DNA of 64,000 nt, taken from NCBI RefSeq assembly GCF_900176385.1, contig NZ_FWXN01000002.1, positions 1-64,000 of the forward strand. Reading direction: 5' to 3'. The position numbers and the translations under genes were made by a program. Below, piece after piece: positions 46,301 through 53,151 of this stretch. A model generated the notes under the pieces. The model was not told the DNA's origin, made no database searches, and saw only the letters and a program-made list of their open reading frames with translations. This DNA is from Janibacter indicus (lineage in GTDB: Bacteria > Actinomycetota > Actinomycetes > Actinomycetales > Dermatophilaceae). Within the stretch, counting starts at the first letter, position 1. Every line of letters begins with the position of its first letter.

Positions 46301-46787
46301 CGCGCCCCTCGCGCCAGTCGGTGAGCATCGTCGGCCGGCTCTGCCCGTAGCGGTGGAAGAGCCGGGCCAGTCGCAGCGCGACCGAGTAGCGGCGGCCGGC
46401 GCGGGTGCCGTCGGGGTCGTCGGTGCCGTGCCCGAGGTGCCGGCTGAGCGCCTCGCACCACGGCTGCCCGAGGGAGGCGTCGATGACCTCGAGCAGCGGC
46501 CAGACGAGATGCTGCGGCAGCCACGGGTCGTCCTCGTCGCGGCCGGTGAGCATCGTGACCAGAGAGCGCGGCCGCAGGAAGGTGACACCGGCGCAGACCC
46601 CGTCCTGACCCCCTTCGCCCCGGCCGAGACGGTGGGACAGCCGCTGGGCCAACCACCGCTCGATGCCCTGCTCGGGCACGACGACGACCTCCTGCGCGAA
46701 GGGGTCGGGCAGCGGGCTCGCCAGCAGCTCGCCGAGCTCGTCGGCGAGGGTGTCGGTGCGCTGCGCGCGGTGGAGATGGAGAGCCAC
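43386..46787 (-). CDS. recC: exodeoxyribonuclease V gamma subunit, RecC
   Basis: A 1133-residue RecC protein. The conserved start is LHLHRAQRTDTLADELGELLA, followed by VVVPEQGIERWLAQRLS (a degenerate helicase domain 1) and, later, VLVMCPDVETYAPLIGAAFG and VCLLGMDDDSFPRQ. RecC lacks ATPase residues and is the Chi-scanning subunit of RecBCD. I use GTG 46787, which places LHLHR at the usual N-terminus; the longer frame adds non-homologous residues. It heads the operon, whose promoter must lie beyond 46787, in or near a decayed transporter gene. The sequence it scans for in this lineage is unknown. Confidence 0.93.
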   Translation of the reverse strand: MALHLHRAQRTDTLADELGELLASPLPDPFAQEVVVVPEQGIERWLAQRLSHRLGRGEGGQDGVCAGVTFLRPRSLVTMLTGRDEDDPWLPQHLVWPLLEVIDASLGQPWCEALSRHLGHGTDDPDGTRAGRRYSVALRLARLFHRYGQSRPTMLTDWREGRDTDGTGSPLDPDLTWQAELWRRLASRVDAPPPDVRHAETVERLRGDGDGLELPERLSLFGHTRLAVTEVELLRALGRSRDVHLWLPQPSPDLWERLAPFAEEGLVARESDATSDLVRHPLLASLGRDSRELVRVLGHSVVEERGRPRPSLETGGFEAPSSHLSQRGGGKARSVLEWLQADLGDDHVPDEAERAARQVTDDDRSIQVHACHGPARQVEVLREVLVGLLEDDPTLEPRDVLVMCPDVETYAPLIGAAFGLGDHGTDADGVDTHPAHRLRVRLADRSLRATNPLLAVADRVVGLAGGRLTASEVLDLAATEPVRRRFGLDDDDLATMTRWVSDSGIRWGYDQAGRAPFALDVEPQGTWRFGLDRLLVGVAVSADGPLQVGDVMPLDDVGSGSVDLVGRVSELLARIGDGLDALEHAGTATEWMDALAEAVLSLTDVPTRERWQVGDLQRTLGSAARHASDEVPLRLADVRVLLADQLAGRPSRASFRTGGLTVCTMTPMRSVPHRVVCLLGMDDDSFPRQQAIDGDDVLARRPITGERDARSEDRQLLLDAVLAARERLVIAYTGADEHSGEPCPPAVPLGELVDAARETTSAPVEVVEHPLQPFDPRNLTPGGPGGGRPLSFDRSALLAARAASGQRTPPGRLVTAPLPARVITDVGLADLIAFYDNPARGFLRDRLQVGVSHEVDEVSDRLPIDLDGLDKWAIGDRALRARIAGRDPRAIYRAEQLRGSLPPAALGDVTLEEIGRAVEQLMGQLALGPPEDPRSVDIEVTLPGDRRLTGTVDGVRGLHLVDITYSRLGAKQLMAAWIRLLALTAAGADDEGWQASTLGKGSRGKVARTTYGALPRAAARSHLATLLEVHALGQTVPLPLPVKTAHAHAQAISRNPSRTRVAQQQAVGEWEPTILKSGDVIPGERDDAWWRLVHGSEAPFDVLTQPLAGPGSDLATLATRVWGPALDNVGSTA

Positions 46788-47038
46788 GGTCAGACCGTAT
46801 CCGGGCGGGCCGACAGCGCGACGCGCACCTGCGGACGCCGGCACGACCATCGCCACTCGCCGCGGGTCCGCCTACGACCTCTACCTGACCCGCACCATCG
46901 AGCACGCGACGATCGTGCGTGGTGACGAGGTCGAGCAGGCCTACGAAGGGGGAGCCGACGTCCTCTCCGGTGTGCGCCAGCCGATCACGGCCTATGCGCA
47001 GGAGCACGGGCTGACGGTGCTCGAGCCCGCCTTCTAGG

Positions 47039-48131
47039 TGTACTCAGCCGGGAGGTTGGTGACACTTCGTGTCGGGGTTGACGTCAGGGAGGACCCCCGG
47101 GTGCGGTGGGTGATGTCTAAGTCGCCTACCGACCGGAGGTCCTCATGTCCCACGGTAATGCCCGCCTGAACCAGCTCGGTCGTGAACTGCTCGTCGAGCG
47201 GGTCATCGATGAAGGGTGGGCGGTGGCGCACGCGGCCAAGGCCCAGGGCATCTCGCGTCAGTGCGCGCACCGGTGGATCAACCGCTTCCGCGAGCACGGC
47301 AAGGAGGCGCTGGTCGATCGTTCCAGCCGTCCGCACCACAGCCCGCGACAGACCCCGGTCGAGGTCGAGGAACGCATCGTGGCCATCCGCCGCGAGCAGC
47401 GTCGCGGTCAGGACTGGATCGGTCCCGAGCTGGGTGTGCCCGCGCGCACCGTCTCTCGGGTCCTGCGCCGCCACGGCGTGCCCTACCTGCGCGAGTGCGA
47501 CCCGCTGACCGGCGAAGTGATCCGCGCGTCGAAGACCACCGCGGTGCGCTACGAACGCGACCGTCCCGGCGAGCTGGTCCACGTCGACGTCAAGAAGGTC
47601 GGCAAGATCCCCGACGGCGGCGGGTGGAAGGCTCACGGTCGAGCGATGGGATCGACCTCGGCGAAGAAGAAGGCCCGGATCGGCTACGACTACGTGCACT
47701 CCATGGTCGATGACCACTCACGGCTGGCCTACAGCGAGATCCTGCCCGACGAGAAGGGCACCTCCTGCGCCGGGTTCATCCGCCGCGCTGCGGCCTACTT
47801 CGCCGACCACGGCATCACCTCGATCGAGCGAGTGATGACCGACAACCACTTCTCCTACAAAAACTCCCACGACGTGCGCAAGGTCCTCGAACAGCTGGGC
47901 GCCAAGCACAAGTTCATCAAGCCCCACTGCCCCTGGCAGAACGGCAAGGTCGAACGCTTCAACCGCACCCTGCAAACCGAGTGGGCCTACCGGCAGGTCT
48001 TCACCAGCAACCAGCAACGAGCAGACGCCCTTGCGCCCTGGCTCGAGCACTACAACACTGAACGCCGCCACACCGCACTCGGCGGCCTTCCCCCGACCAG
48101 CCGACTGTCAACAACCTGACGGCTGAGTACA
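47039..48131 (+). mobile_element. intact IS481-family insertion sequence, 1093 bp
   Basis: The ends TGTACTCAGCCGGGAGGTTG (left) and TGTACTCAGCCGTCAGGTTG (right, read inwards) form an inverted repeat of about 26 bp with three mismatches. The flanking sequence TCTAGG is duplicated exactly (47033-47038 and 48132-48137) and fits the family target NCTAGN. One full-length transposase gene lies inside. The element therefore looks recently inserted and potentially active. Confidence 0.93.
47145..48119 (+). CDS. IS481-family DDE transposase
   Basis: A 324-residue complete transposase. An N-terminal helix-turn-helix (AVAHAAKAQGISRQCAHRWINRF, about 28-50) and second HTH (GVPARTVSRVLRRHGV) precede an rve-type catalytic core. 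The acidic triad is in HVDVKKVGKI, MTDNHFSYKN and PWQNGKVERFNRTL (DDE spacing), with a C-terminal YNTERRHTALGG. It cuts and joins the element ends. ATG 47145 is preceded by GGAGG. Base use resembles that of the neighbours, so it is adapted to high GC. Confidence 0.95.
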   Translation: MSHGNARLNQLGRELLVERVIDEGWAVAHAAKAQGISRQCAHRWINRFREHGKEALVDRSSRPHHSPRQTPVEVEERIVAIRREQRRGQDWIGPELGVPARTVSRVLRRHGVPYLRECDPLTGEVIRASKTTAVRYERDRPGELVHVDVKKVGKIPDGGGWKAHGRAMGSTSAKKKARIGYDYVHSMVDDHSRLAYSEILPDEKGTSCAGFIRRAAAYFADHGITSIERVMTDNHFSYKNSHDVRKVLEQLGAKHKFIKPHCPWQNGKVERFNRTLQTEWAYRQVFTSNQQRADALAPWLEHYNTERRHTALGGLPPTSRLSTT

Positions 48132-48276
48132 TCTAGGCGATCCGTCAGGCCGTCGCCGTCCCGCGGGAGCGGCCTGAGCGGCTCGTGGCCGGGCTCGACG
48201 AGATCGTCGCCGAGCTCAAGGCGAGCGGCTTCGTCGCGGAGAGTCTCGAGCGGGCGGGGCAGGTCGCGACCGTGCC

Positions 48277-49257
48277 TCAGGACTGAGCGAGCACCTCGGC
48301 GAGCACCGAGGCGTCGACATTGCCGCCGCTCGCCACGACGACGACGGTCTGCCCGGCGAAGCGCTCCCGCTGGGCGATGAGCGCGGCCAGCGCCGCGGAG
48401 CCACCGGGCTCGACGACGAGCTTGAGGGTGCGGACCGCCTCACGCATCGCGATCCGCGCCTGGTCGTCGGTGACCTCGAGGCCGGTCACGCCGTGCTGGG
48501 AGAGCGCGGCGAGGGTGTGCTCGCCGACCGTCGGCGAGCCGATGGCGTCGAGGAAGACCGGCACGGCCGGCACCTTCTCGACTCGCCCGGAGGCGAGCGA
48601 CCGCGCCATCTTGGGGTAACCATCACGCTCCACGACGAAGGGGGCTGCCCCCGGATGCGTCTCCCGCACCGCCGTGATGACGCCGGACGAGAGCCCGCCA
48701 CCGCTGCACGGGACGATGACCGCGTCGGGGGAGTGGCCCCCTTCGCGCAGCTGGTCGACGATCTCGAGACCCACGGTGCCCTGACCGGACATCACCCGAG
48801 GGTCGTCGTAGGGGTGCACGAGGGTCAGGCCGCGCTGCTCGACGAGCTCGCGTCCGACGACCTCCCGGTCCTGCGTCGCGGGGTCGTAGAAGACGACCTC
48901 GGCGCCCCACCAGCGGCAGCCGTCGACCTTGATCTGCGGCGCGTCCTGCGGCATGACGATCGTCGCCGTCGAGCCCGTCATCCGTGCCGAGGCCGCGACG
49001 GCCTGGCCGTGGTTGCCGGTGGAAAAGGCGAGGACGCCGGCCGCCCGCTCGGCGTCGGTCAGCGACAGCAGCGTGTTGAGTGCGCCGCGGATCTTGAAGG
49101 AGCCGGTGAGCTGCAGGGCCTCGGCCTTGACGAGCACCGTTGCGCCGCAGAGCTCGTCGAGCATCGGGGAGGAGAGCAGGGGAGTGCGGCGCACCCGGCC
49201 CTCGAGTCGCTCGGCGGCCGCTCTGATCGTCTCGATCCCGAAGTCCATGCGCACCAT
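48277..49257 (-). CDS. PLP-dependent threonine/serine dehydratase-like enzyme
   Basis: A 326-residue fold-type II PLP enzyme. The cofactor lysine is in GSFKIRGA (about 53-60), the substrate loop in STGNHGQAVAASA (about 83-95) and the phosphate-binding Gly loop in PCSGGGLSSG (about 182-191). The last strand is VVVASGGNVDASV. There is no C-terminal ACT domain, so it is the short catabolic type: threonine or serine dehydratase, hydroxyaspartate dehydratase or racemase. Which one cannot be decided from sequence. ATG 49257 and ATG 49248 are both possible. It overlaps the transporter remnant by 10 bases at its stop. Confidence 0.87.
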   Translation of the reverse strand: MVRMDFGIETIRAAAERLEGRVRRTPLLSSPMLDELCGATVLVKAEALQLTGSFKIRGALNTLLSLTDAERAAGVLAFSTGNHGQAVAASARMTGSTATIVMPQDAPQIKVDGCRWWGAEVVFYDPATQDREVVGRELVEQRGLTLVHPYDDPRVMSGQGTVGLEIVDQLREGGHSPDAVIVPCSGGGLSSGVITAVRETHPGAAPFVVERDGYPKMARSLASGRVEKVPAVPVFLDAIGSPTVGEHTLAALSQHGVTGLEVTDDQARIAMREAVRTLKLVVEPGGSAALAALIAQRERFAGQTVVVVASGGNVDASVLAEVLAQS

Positions 49258-49266
49258 CGTGGCCCA

Positions 49267-49295
49267 TGGACCCTGTGCTTGCAGACCGCTAGCAT
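49267..49295 (+). promoter_or_regulatory. leaderless promoter of the toxin-antitoxin operon
   Basis: TGGACC (49267-49272) and TAGCAT (49290-49295) are spaced by 17 bp. The -10 ends six bases before the antitoxin ATG at 49302, which gives a leaderless mRNA. The antitoxin normally represses this promoter. Confidence 0.65.
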
Positions 49296-49301
49296 GAGGT
49301 C

Positions 49302-49529
49302 ATGCCCACCCTGTACATCCGTGACGTCCCCGACGACGTGGCCGAGACGCTCAAGCAGCGTGCGGCGGCCGACGGGCAGTCCCTGTCCGCTTACGTCGCC
49401 GGTGCGCTGCTTCGGCTTGCGGAACGCCCCACCAATGCCGAGGTCGTCGAGCGACTGCGGCAGGTGGACCGGACATTGGCCCCGGCCTCCGAGGAGATCG
49501 TCTCGACGCTGCACGAGAGCCGCCGGTGA
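49302..49529 (+). CDS. FitA/VapB-type antitoxin (ribbon-helix-helix)
   Basis: A 75-residue DNA-binding antitoxin. The N-terminal ribbon-helix-helix has TLYIRDVPDDVAETLKQRAAADGQSLSAYV (about 3-32), and the C-terminal helix binds the toxin. It neutralises the PIN RNase and represses its own promoter. Its stop overlaps the toxin start by four bases (GTGA), the standard arrangement for coupled antitoxin and toxin translation. Confidence 0.9.
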   Translation: MPTLYIRDVPDDVAETLKQRAAADGQSLSAYVAGALLRLAERPTNAEVVERLRQVDRTLAPASEEIVSTLHESRR

Positions 49530-49906
49530 TCGTCGTCGATGCCTCGGCGATGGTCGAGGCGCTCGTGGGGCGTGCGCCGGACCCGCGACTCCTCGACGCC
49601 CTTGCCGGCGTGGTCGAGGCGCCGCAGCACCTGGACGTCGAGGTGCTGTCCGTCCTGCGGGGCCTGACGCTCGGGGCCAAGCTCCCGGCGGCACGCGCCG
49701 AGGAGGCACTCGGGGCCTATCTCGACCTCGACATCACAAGACGGGACGTGGCTCCCTTCGCCCGGAGGGTCTGGTCGCTGCGGCACCAGTACACGAGCTA
49801 CGACGCGGCCTACCTGGCCCTGGCCGAGGGGCTCGACGCGCCGCTCTACACGTGCGACCGCAAGCTGGCAGCCGGCGGTCACACGGCCGAGGTGGTCGTG
49901 ATCTAG
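49526..49906 (+). CDS. VapC/FitB-type PIN-domain toxin RNase
   Basis: A 126-residue PIN nuclease. The conserved acids are in VVDASAMVE (Asp about 5), HLDVEVLSVL (Glu), SYDAAYLALAEGL (Asp) and TCDRKL (Asp), which bind Mg/Mn. VapC toxins cleave tRNA or rRNA when the antitoxin is lost. GTG 49526 overlaps the antitoxin stop. All four acidic positions are intact, so the toxin is probably active. Confidence 0.92.
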   Translation: MIVVDASAMVEALVGRAPDPRLLDALAGVVEAPQHLDVEVLSVLRGLTLGAKLPAARAEEALGAYLDLDITRRDVAPFARRVWSLRHQYTSYDAAYLALAEGLDAPLYTCDRKLAAGGHTAEVVVI

Positions 49907-49957
49907 GAGTGGTCTCGAGGGGCCTCGCTGGCGCTCGGCCCACCTCGACCCACGGGA

Positions 49958-50587
49958 TCAGTCGGCCAGGGGCTTGGCGCCGCGCTCCTTGAGCATCTGG
50001 GTCATCGTCTCGACCTCGGTGGTCTGGCTGTTGATGATCGACTGGGCGAGGGTCTCGACGGCGTCATTCTGAGAGTTGTCACGCGCGGCCTCGGCCATCG
50101 GCACACCCGCCTTGTGGTGGCGGATCATCATCTGGAGGTAGTAGATGTCGGCCGCCTTGCCGCGCATCCCCTTCAGCTTGGTCATCTCGGCCTGGGTCGC
50201 CATGCCGGGCATCAGGCCGTCATCGCCGAGGGTCATCGTTGCGCCGTGCTCGTGGCCCAGGCCACGCATCCAGTCCATCTGCTTGCCGGGTCCGGTGGGC
50301 GAGAGCCCCCAGACCTGCAGCCAACCGGCCATCTGCCCCGACTGCGACTCCTGGGTGCGCGCGATGTCGTAGGCGAGGGAGCGCACCAACGAGTCGTCGG
50401 TGCGGTCGTAGATGATCCAGGACATCTCGACGGCCTGGTCGTGGTGCGTCTGCATGTCGCGGGCGAAGCCGGCGGCGACGCTGTCGTCACCAGGGAGGTC
50501 GTCCCCGCCGACGCGGCTGAGCGCCAGGCCGGCGACGAGACCGATCGCGAGCGCGACGACCGCGGCGAGGACGACCCGGGGGGTCAC
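49958..50587 (-). CDS. DUF305 family protein
   Basis: A 209-residue exported or membrane-anchored protein. An N-terminal helix (AAVVALAIGLVAGLAL) is followed by two repeats of the DUF305 four-helix unit, each with a His-rich motif: MQTHHDQAVEMSWII (about 45-59) and MIRHHKAGVPMAEAA (about 154-168). Such proteins are found beside copper and other metal resistance genes; metal binding is inferred. The start is GTG 50587, overlapping the DUF3105 stop (GTGA). Confidence 0.9.
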   Translation of the reverse strand: MTPRVVLAAVVALAIGLVAGLALSRVGGDDLPGDDSVAAGFARDMQTHHDQAVEMSWIIYDRTDDSLVRSLAYDIARTQESQSGQMAGWLQVWGLSPTGPGKQMDWMRGLGHEHGATMTLGDDGLMPGMATQAEMTKLKGMRGKAADIYYLQMMIRHHKAGVPMAEAARDNSQNDAVETLAQSIINSQTTEVETMTQMLKERGAKPLAD

Positions 50588-51219
50588 TTGACCAGGCTCG
50601 TCTCGGGGGTCACACCACCGGTGCAGGCCGCCCCGGGCTCGGGGGTCTGCTTGCCCTGCCGGTACTCCTTGATGAAGCCCTTGATCCGCGGGTCGTCAGC
50701 CGAGTCGACGCTCAGCTGGTTGCTCCAGGCCGACAGGACGATCTTGCCGGGCATCTTGCCCTCGTAGGGCGAGAGGATCGTGTAGGTGTCGGGCAGCGCG
50801 TCGTCCAGCTTCTTGACGTCGGCCTCAGGCAGGTCGGGGTCGTAGCCGATCCACACGGCGCCGTGCTCGAGGGAGTGGACGGCGTGCTCGTCGGGCACCG
50901 GCGTGTCGTAGGTGCCGCAGTTGAGCCACACGCCGTTGTGCTCGCCGCCCACGGGCGGCGACTCCTTGTAGTCGATCTTGCCCTCGACGTGGTTGCCGCC
51001 CGTGTAGTCGAAGGTCTTGACCCCCGACAGGTCTCCCGCGGCCCGGCGGTCGTCGCGCTCGCTGACGATGGCATAGCCCACGGTGCCAGCGATGAGTGCG
51101 ATCACCACGGCTGCGGCACCTGCCAGGAGGAGGGAGCGGCGACGCTCGGCGGACTGGGCCTTCTTGCGTGCCTCGGCGAGCTTGACCTCGCGGGCGGACA
51201 TCGACTTCTTGCTGCTCAT
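50584..51219 (-). CDS. DUF3105 family membrane-anchored protein
   Basis: A 211-residue protein. A basic cytoplasmic start (KLAEARKKAQSAERRR) and one transmembrane helix (LLLAGAAAVVIALIAGTVGY) lead to an external DUF3105 domain with YKESPPVGGEHNGVWLNCGTYDTPV and SLEHGAVWIGYDPDL. The conserved His and Cys residues suggest metal or haem handling, but the function is unknown. It heads the two-gene operon with DUF305, a pairing common in actinobacteria. ATG 51219 follows GAGGGACCC. Confidence 0.9.
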   Translation of the reverse strand: MSSKKSMSAREVKLAEARKKAQSAERRRSLLLAGAAAVVIALIAGTVGYAIVSERDDRRAAGDLSGVKTFDYTGGNHVEGKIDYKESPPVGGEHNGVWLNCGTYDTPVPDEHAVHSLEHGAVWIGYDPDLPEADVKKLDDALPDTYTILSPYEGKMPGKIVLSAWSNQLSVDSADDPRIKGFIKEYRQGKQTPEPGAACTGGVTPETSLVK

Positions 51220-51299
51220 GGGTCCCTCGGGGTAGGCGGGGGCGGAATTGCCGGGATTATTGCACCGTCAACTGAAGGTCTACTGAGGGTGCTCGCCAC

Positions 51300-51305
51300 T
51301 AGTCT
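51300..51305 (+). promoter_or_regulatory. -10 box of a leaderless promoter for the lipase operon
   Basis: TAGTCT ends six bases before the ATG at 51312, so the transcript should start on the start codon, as at 27045 and 49302. The -35 region is weak. Confidence 0.45.
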
Positions 51306-51311
51306 GACTGC

Positions 51312-52241
51312 ATGCGTTCAGAGACGACGACCATCACCTCCCCGCAGGACGGGTTGCCACTCTTCGTGCGCACCTGGCAGCCCGACGGCGAGGCCAAGGG
51401 CGTCGTCCAGATGGCCCACGGGATGGCCGAGCACTCCGGGCGCTACGAGCGCTTCGCGCAGGCGCTCACCGACGCCGGCTACGCAGCGTGGATGCACGAC
51501 CATCGCGGCCACGGCGAGACCTCGACCGAGCAGGAGGACCGCGGCTACTACGCCGACGACCACGGCTGGGACACGGCCGTCGACGACATGCACACCGTCG
51601 CGCAGGCCGCCCGTGAGGCCCACCCCGGCCTGCCCCTCTTCTTCTTCGGTCACTCGATGGGCTCGCTGCTCGGCCGTGACTACGTCACCCGCTACGGCCA
51701 CGACCTCGCCGGCGCCGTCTTCAGCGGCACCGGCGGCGACCAGGGGCTGCTCGGCCGCGTCGGCGAGCTCGTCGCCAGGGCCGAGTCCCGGGTCCGCGGC
51801 CGCCGGGCGACCTCCCGCCTGATGAACTCCCTGACCTTCGGGTCCTTCAACAAGGCCTTCACGCCCGCGCGGACCGACTTCGACTGGCTCTCCCGCGACC
51901 CCGACGAGGTCCAGCGCTACATCGACGACGAACGCTGCGGCGAGGTCTTCACCGCCGGCTTCTTCGCCGACCTGCTGGGCGGGGTCAACTCCCTGCCGGC
52001 GCTCGCCGGCCGCACCCCCGTCGACCTGCCGGTCTTCTTCCTCTCCGGCTCCCAGGACCCCGTCGGTGGTGAGGCCGTGCGCAAGGTCGCTGGGTGGTAC
52101 CGCGATGCCGGCGTCCGCGACGTGACCCTCGAGATCTATCCCGAGGGCCGGCACGAGCTGCTCAACGACACCGTCCGTGACGAGGTCACCGAGCGCATCA
52201 TCGGCTGGCTCGACGAGCACCTGACGACGAAGGGGGCGTGA
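51312..52241 (+). CDS. monoacylglycerol lipase-like alpha/beta hydrolase
   Basis: A 309-residue serine hydrolase of the lysophospholipase/monoglyceride lipase group (Hydrolase_4). The oxyanion region is QMAHGMAEHSGRY (about 33-45), DHRGHGET (about 63-70), nucleophile GHSMGSLLG (about 113-121), acid in SGSQDPVGG and base in EGRHELLND. It would release fatty acids from monoacylglycerols. The C-terminal TKGA is encoded by the repeated CGAAGGGG motif right before the stop. The gene leads a three-gene operon with overlapping starts. Confidence 0.9.
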   Translation: MRSETTTITSPQDGLPLFVRTWQPDGEAKGVVQMAHGMAEHSGRYERFAQALTDAGYAAWMHDHRGHGETSTEQEDRGYYADDHGWDTAVDDMHTVAQAAREAHPGLPLFFFGHSMGSLLGRDYVTRYGHDLAGAVFSGTGGDQGLLGRVGELVARAESRVRGRRATSRLMNSLTFGSFNKAFTPARTDFDWLSRDPDEVQRYIDDERCGEVFTAGFFADLLGGVNSLPALAGRTPVDLPVFFLSGSQDPVGGEAVRKVAGWYRDAGVRDVTLEIYPEGRHELLNDTVRDEVTERIIGWLDEHLTTKGA

Positions 52242-52564
52242 GTCCCGTGACCGAGGGCAAGCGCGATGCCCGCCGGGCCATCGAGGACCTCGAGCTCGAC
52301 AAGCACCTCGCCCAAGCGGGCGCGGCGGCGGCCAAGCTCGCCCAGGACGCGGTGAGCGCCGCGGGCGGCTTCGCCGACGCCCACCGCGAGCAGGCGCACG
52401 AGTGGCTCGGCCACGCCGAGGGCGAGATCGACCGGGTGACCGGCGGCAAGGCCACCGACCTGCTGGGCAAGGTGCGCTCCGGCCTCGCGGCCGGCGTCGA
52501 CCTCGTCGCCGACCAGCGGCCCGAGCCCGACGACCCTGCAGACCCCCCTTCGTCCTCCGCGTGA
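52238..52564 (+). CDS. small acidic helical protein, possibly MT0933-type antitoxin-like
   Basis: A 108-residue, mostly helical protein without membrane segments. The central part (HAEGEIDRVTGGKATDLLGKVRSGL) resembles the ID..TGGK...L.K pattern of the MT0933-like antitoxin family, but no toxin is adjacent and the match is weak. GTG 52238 overlaps the lipase stop (GTGA), and its own stop overlaps the next start the same way, so the three genes are translated in series. Confidence 0.75.
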   Translation: MSPVTEGKRDARRAIEDLELDKHLAQAGAAAAKLAQDAVSAAGGFADAHREQAHEWLGHAEGEIDRVTGGKATDLLGKVRSGLAAGVDLVADQRPEPDDPADPPSSSA

Positions 52565-53151
52565 CCCGTCGCCGACTCGGGGGGCTGCTGCTCCTGCTGG
52601 CGGCTCTGTACTTCGCCGGCGAGGCGTGGGCTCTCGCGGGCTGGCAGGGACGGCCCTACGACCTGACCGTCGACGCGATCAGCGCGCTCGGCGTGCCCTT
52701 CGAGATGCCCGACGGGGCGGTCTCGACTCGGCACGCGGCGATGAACGTGACCTTCATCGGCTCCGGCCTGCGGGCCCTGCTCGCGGGGTGGGCGCTGGCC
52801 CCCTTCGTCCCGCGATGGCGGTGGCTCGTGCTCCCGCTCGTCGCGGTCTACGCGCTCGGGCTGGTCCTCGTCGGCCTCTCGCCCGCCGGCGAGACCGTGC
52901 ACGGGGCCGGCGCCCTCCTGGCCATCGGCGGCGGGTTCGTGCTCCTCGCGGCACTCACCGGCGCGCTGTGGCGCCATCGCGCGCTGGCCGTCTGGACCGT
53001 GGTGTGCACGGTGGTGTGCGGGCTCGGCTGGGTGCTCGCCCTCACCAACGCGGTCGGCTTCGGCACGGCCGAGCGGACGGCCGTCTACGCCGTGGTCGTG
53101 TGGCAGGTCGGCGCCGGCCTGGCCCTGCTCCTCGCCCGCGGTCGGGACTAG
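52561..53151 (+). CDS. DUF998 family membrane protein
   Basis: A 196-residue protein with about six hydrophobic helices, starting RRRLGGLLLLLAALYFAGEAW. The loop YDLTVDAISALGVPF (about 32-46), with a conserved Asp and Ser, and the GLSPAGETVHGAGALLAIGGG segment are typical of DUF998. The function is unknown. GTG 52561 overlaps the stop of the preceding gene. It is the last gene of the lipase operon and overlaps the convergent LysR gene by four bases. Confidence 0.85.
   Translation: MTRRRLGGLLLLLAALYFAGEAWALAGWQGRPYDLTVDAISALGVPFEMPDGAVSTRHAAMNVTFIGSGLRALLAGWALAPFVPRWRWLVLPLVAVYALGLVLVGLSPAGETVHGAGALLAIGGGFVLLAALTGALWRHRALAVWTVVCTVVCGLGWVLALTNAVGFGTAERTAVYAVVVWQVGAGLALLLARGRD

Larger units (their letters stand above)
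46838..48286 (+). pseudogene. ABC transporter substrate-binding protein remnant interrupted by an IS element
   Basis: Before the element, the frame reads TTIATRRGSAYDLYLTRTI then ADVLSGVRQPITAYAQ and ends in LEPAF. After it, the frame reads IRQAVAVPRERPERLVAGLDEI then LKASGFVAESLERAGQ and stops at 48286. These are the two parts of the C-terminal third of a family 3 (amino-acid type) solute-binding protein. The N-terminal two-thirds are missing; the recC start lies there instead. The codon at the insertion site is TAG, so the gene was already broken before the element inserted. The end overlaps the convergent PLP-enzyme gene by 10 bases. Confidence 0.8.

Noticed and set aside
49302-49906. Toxin-antitoxin pair as part of a larger defence island
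   Set aside because: No restriction, Abi or phage-related genes are next to it; it appears as an isolated VapBC/FitAB-type pair.
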